Assembly (NCBI GenBank): GCA_044227665.1
Contig: JBGAWK010000059.1
Coordinates: 1-14,657, forward strand
DNA from: JBGAWK01 sp044227665
Lineage (GTDB): Bacteria; Bacteroidota; Bacteroidia; Chitinophagales; JADIYW01
DNA length: 14,657 bases
Direction of reading: 5' to 3'
Shown one piece after another: positions 14,649-14,657 of this stretch (its first letter is position 1; each line of letters begins with the position of its first letter). The translations under genes and the position numbers were made by a program. The notes under the pieces were generated by a model. That model saw only the letters and a list, made by a program, of their open reading frames with translations, ran no database searches and was not told where the DNA came from.

Positions 14649-14657
14649 GCTATTATT

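Noticed and set aside
1..14657. Phage, defence system, toxin-antitoxin, retron or integrated element
   Set aside because: I saw no integrase, att-like repeat flanking the tRNA, nuclease, reverse transcriptase or toxin-like gene pair; all large genes have envelope or housekeeping assignments.

Overview
The window looks like a chromosomal segment of a Bacteroidota (Bacteroidetes) bacterium, probably a gliding, type IX secretion (T9SS) lineage. Three things support this: a GldH-type gliding lipoprotein, a 1311-residue exported protein ending in a CHU_C / gliding-associated (T9SS type B) sorting domain, and several upstream elements matching the Bacteroidota -7 box TAnnTTTG with no obvious Shine-Dalgarno sequences. 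A run of 10 N near the right end shows it is a draft or scaffolded assembly.

Layout, left to right. Positions 1-807 (minus) hold the first 154 residues of an Asp/Asn-rich, cysteine-containing exported protein cut by the window edge, preceded by a small exported protein of unknown function. Positions 900-3524 (minus) hold a tightly spaced pair: an MBOAT O-acyltransferase and a membrane-anchored SGNH-like partner, the usual kit for O-acylating an extracytoplasmic glycan. Diverging from it at 3653-4993 (plus) is a polytopic Wzx/MATE-like polysaccharide flippase, so this area looks like an envelope glycan export and modification locus, although no glycosyltransferase is present. Positions 5122-5266 hold a tRNA-Glu(TTC) on the minus strand with its own promoter-like box and terminator. 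Then come a divergent type I GAPDH (5425-6426), a GldH lipoprotein (6475-7002) and the giant adhesin-like T9SS cargo (7148-11083), all plus strand. The right end, read leftwards from 14648, is a probable tatA-gatA-lytic transglycosylase operon; the 5' part of gatA is lost in the N gap.

How they fit: GldH (part of the gliding/T9SS system) sits directly upstream of a large protein that is itself a predicted T9SS cargo. The MBOAT/SGNH/flippase group and the LysM lytic transglycosylase add an envelope theme, while tRNA-Glu, GatA, TatA and GAPDH are housekeeping. I found no phage, IS element, CRISPR array or recognisable defence system. The features most worth a second look are a GC-rich, recently duplicated 270-bp Ig-like repeat inside the adhesin, substituted phosphate-site residues in the GAPDH with a promoter box almost touching its start codon, and the Asn-for-Asp change in the SGNH protein.
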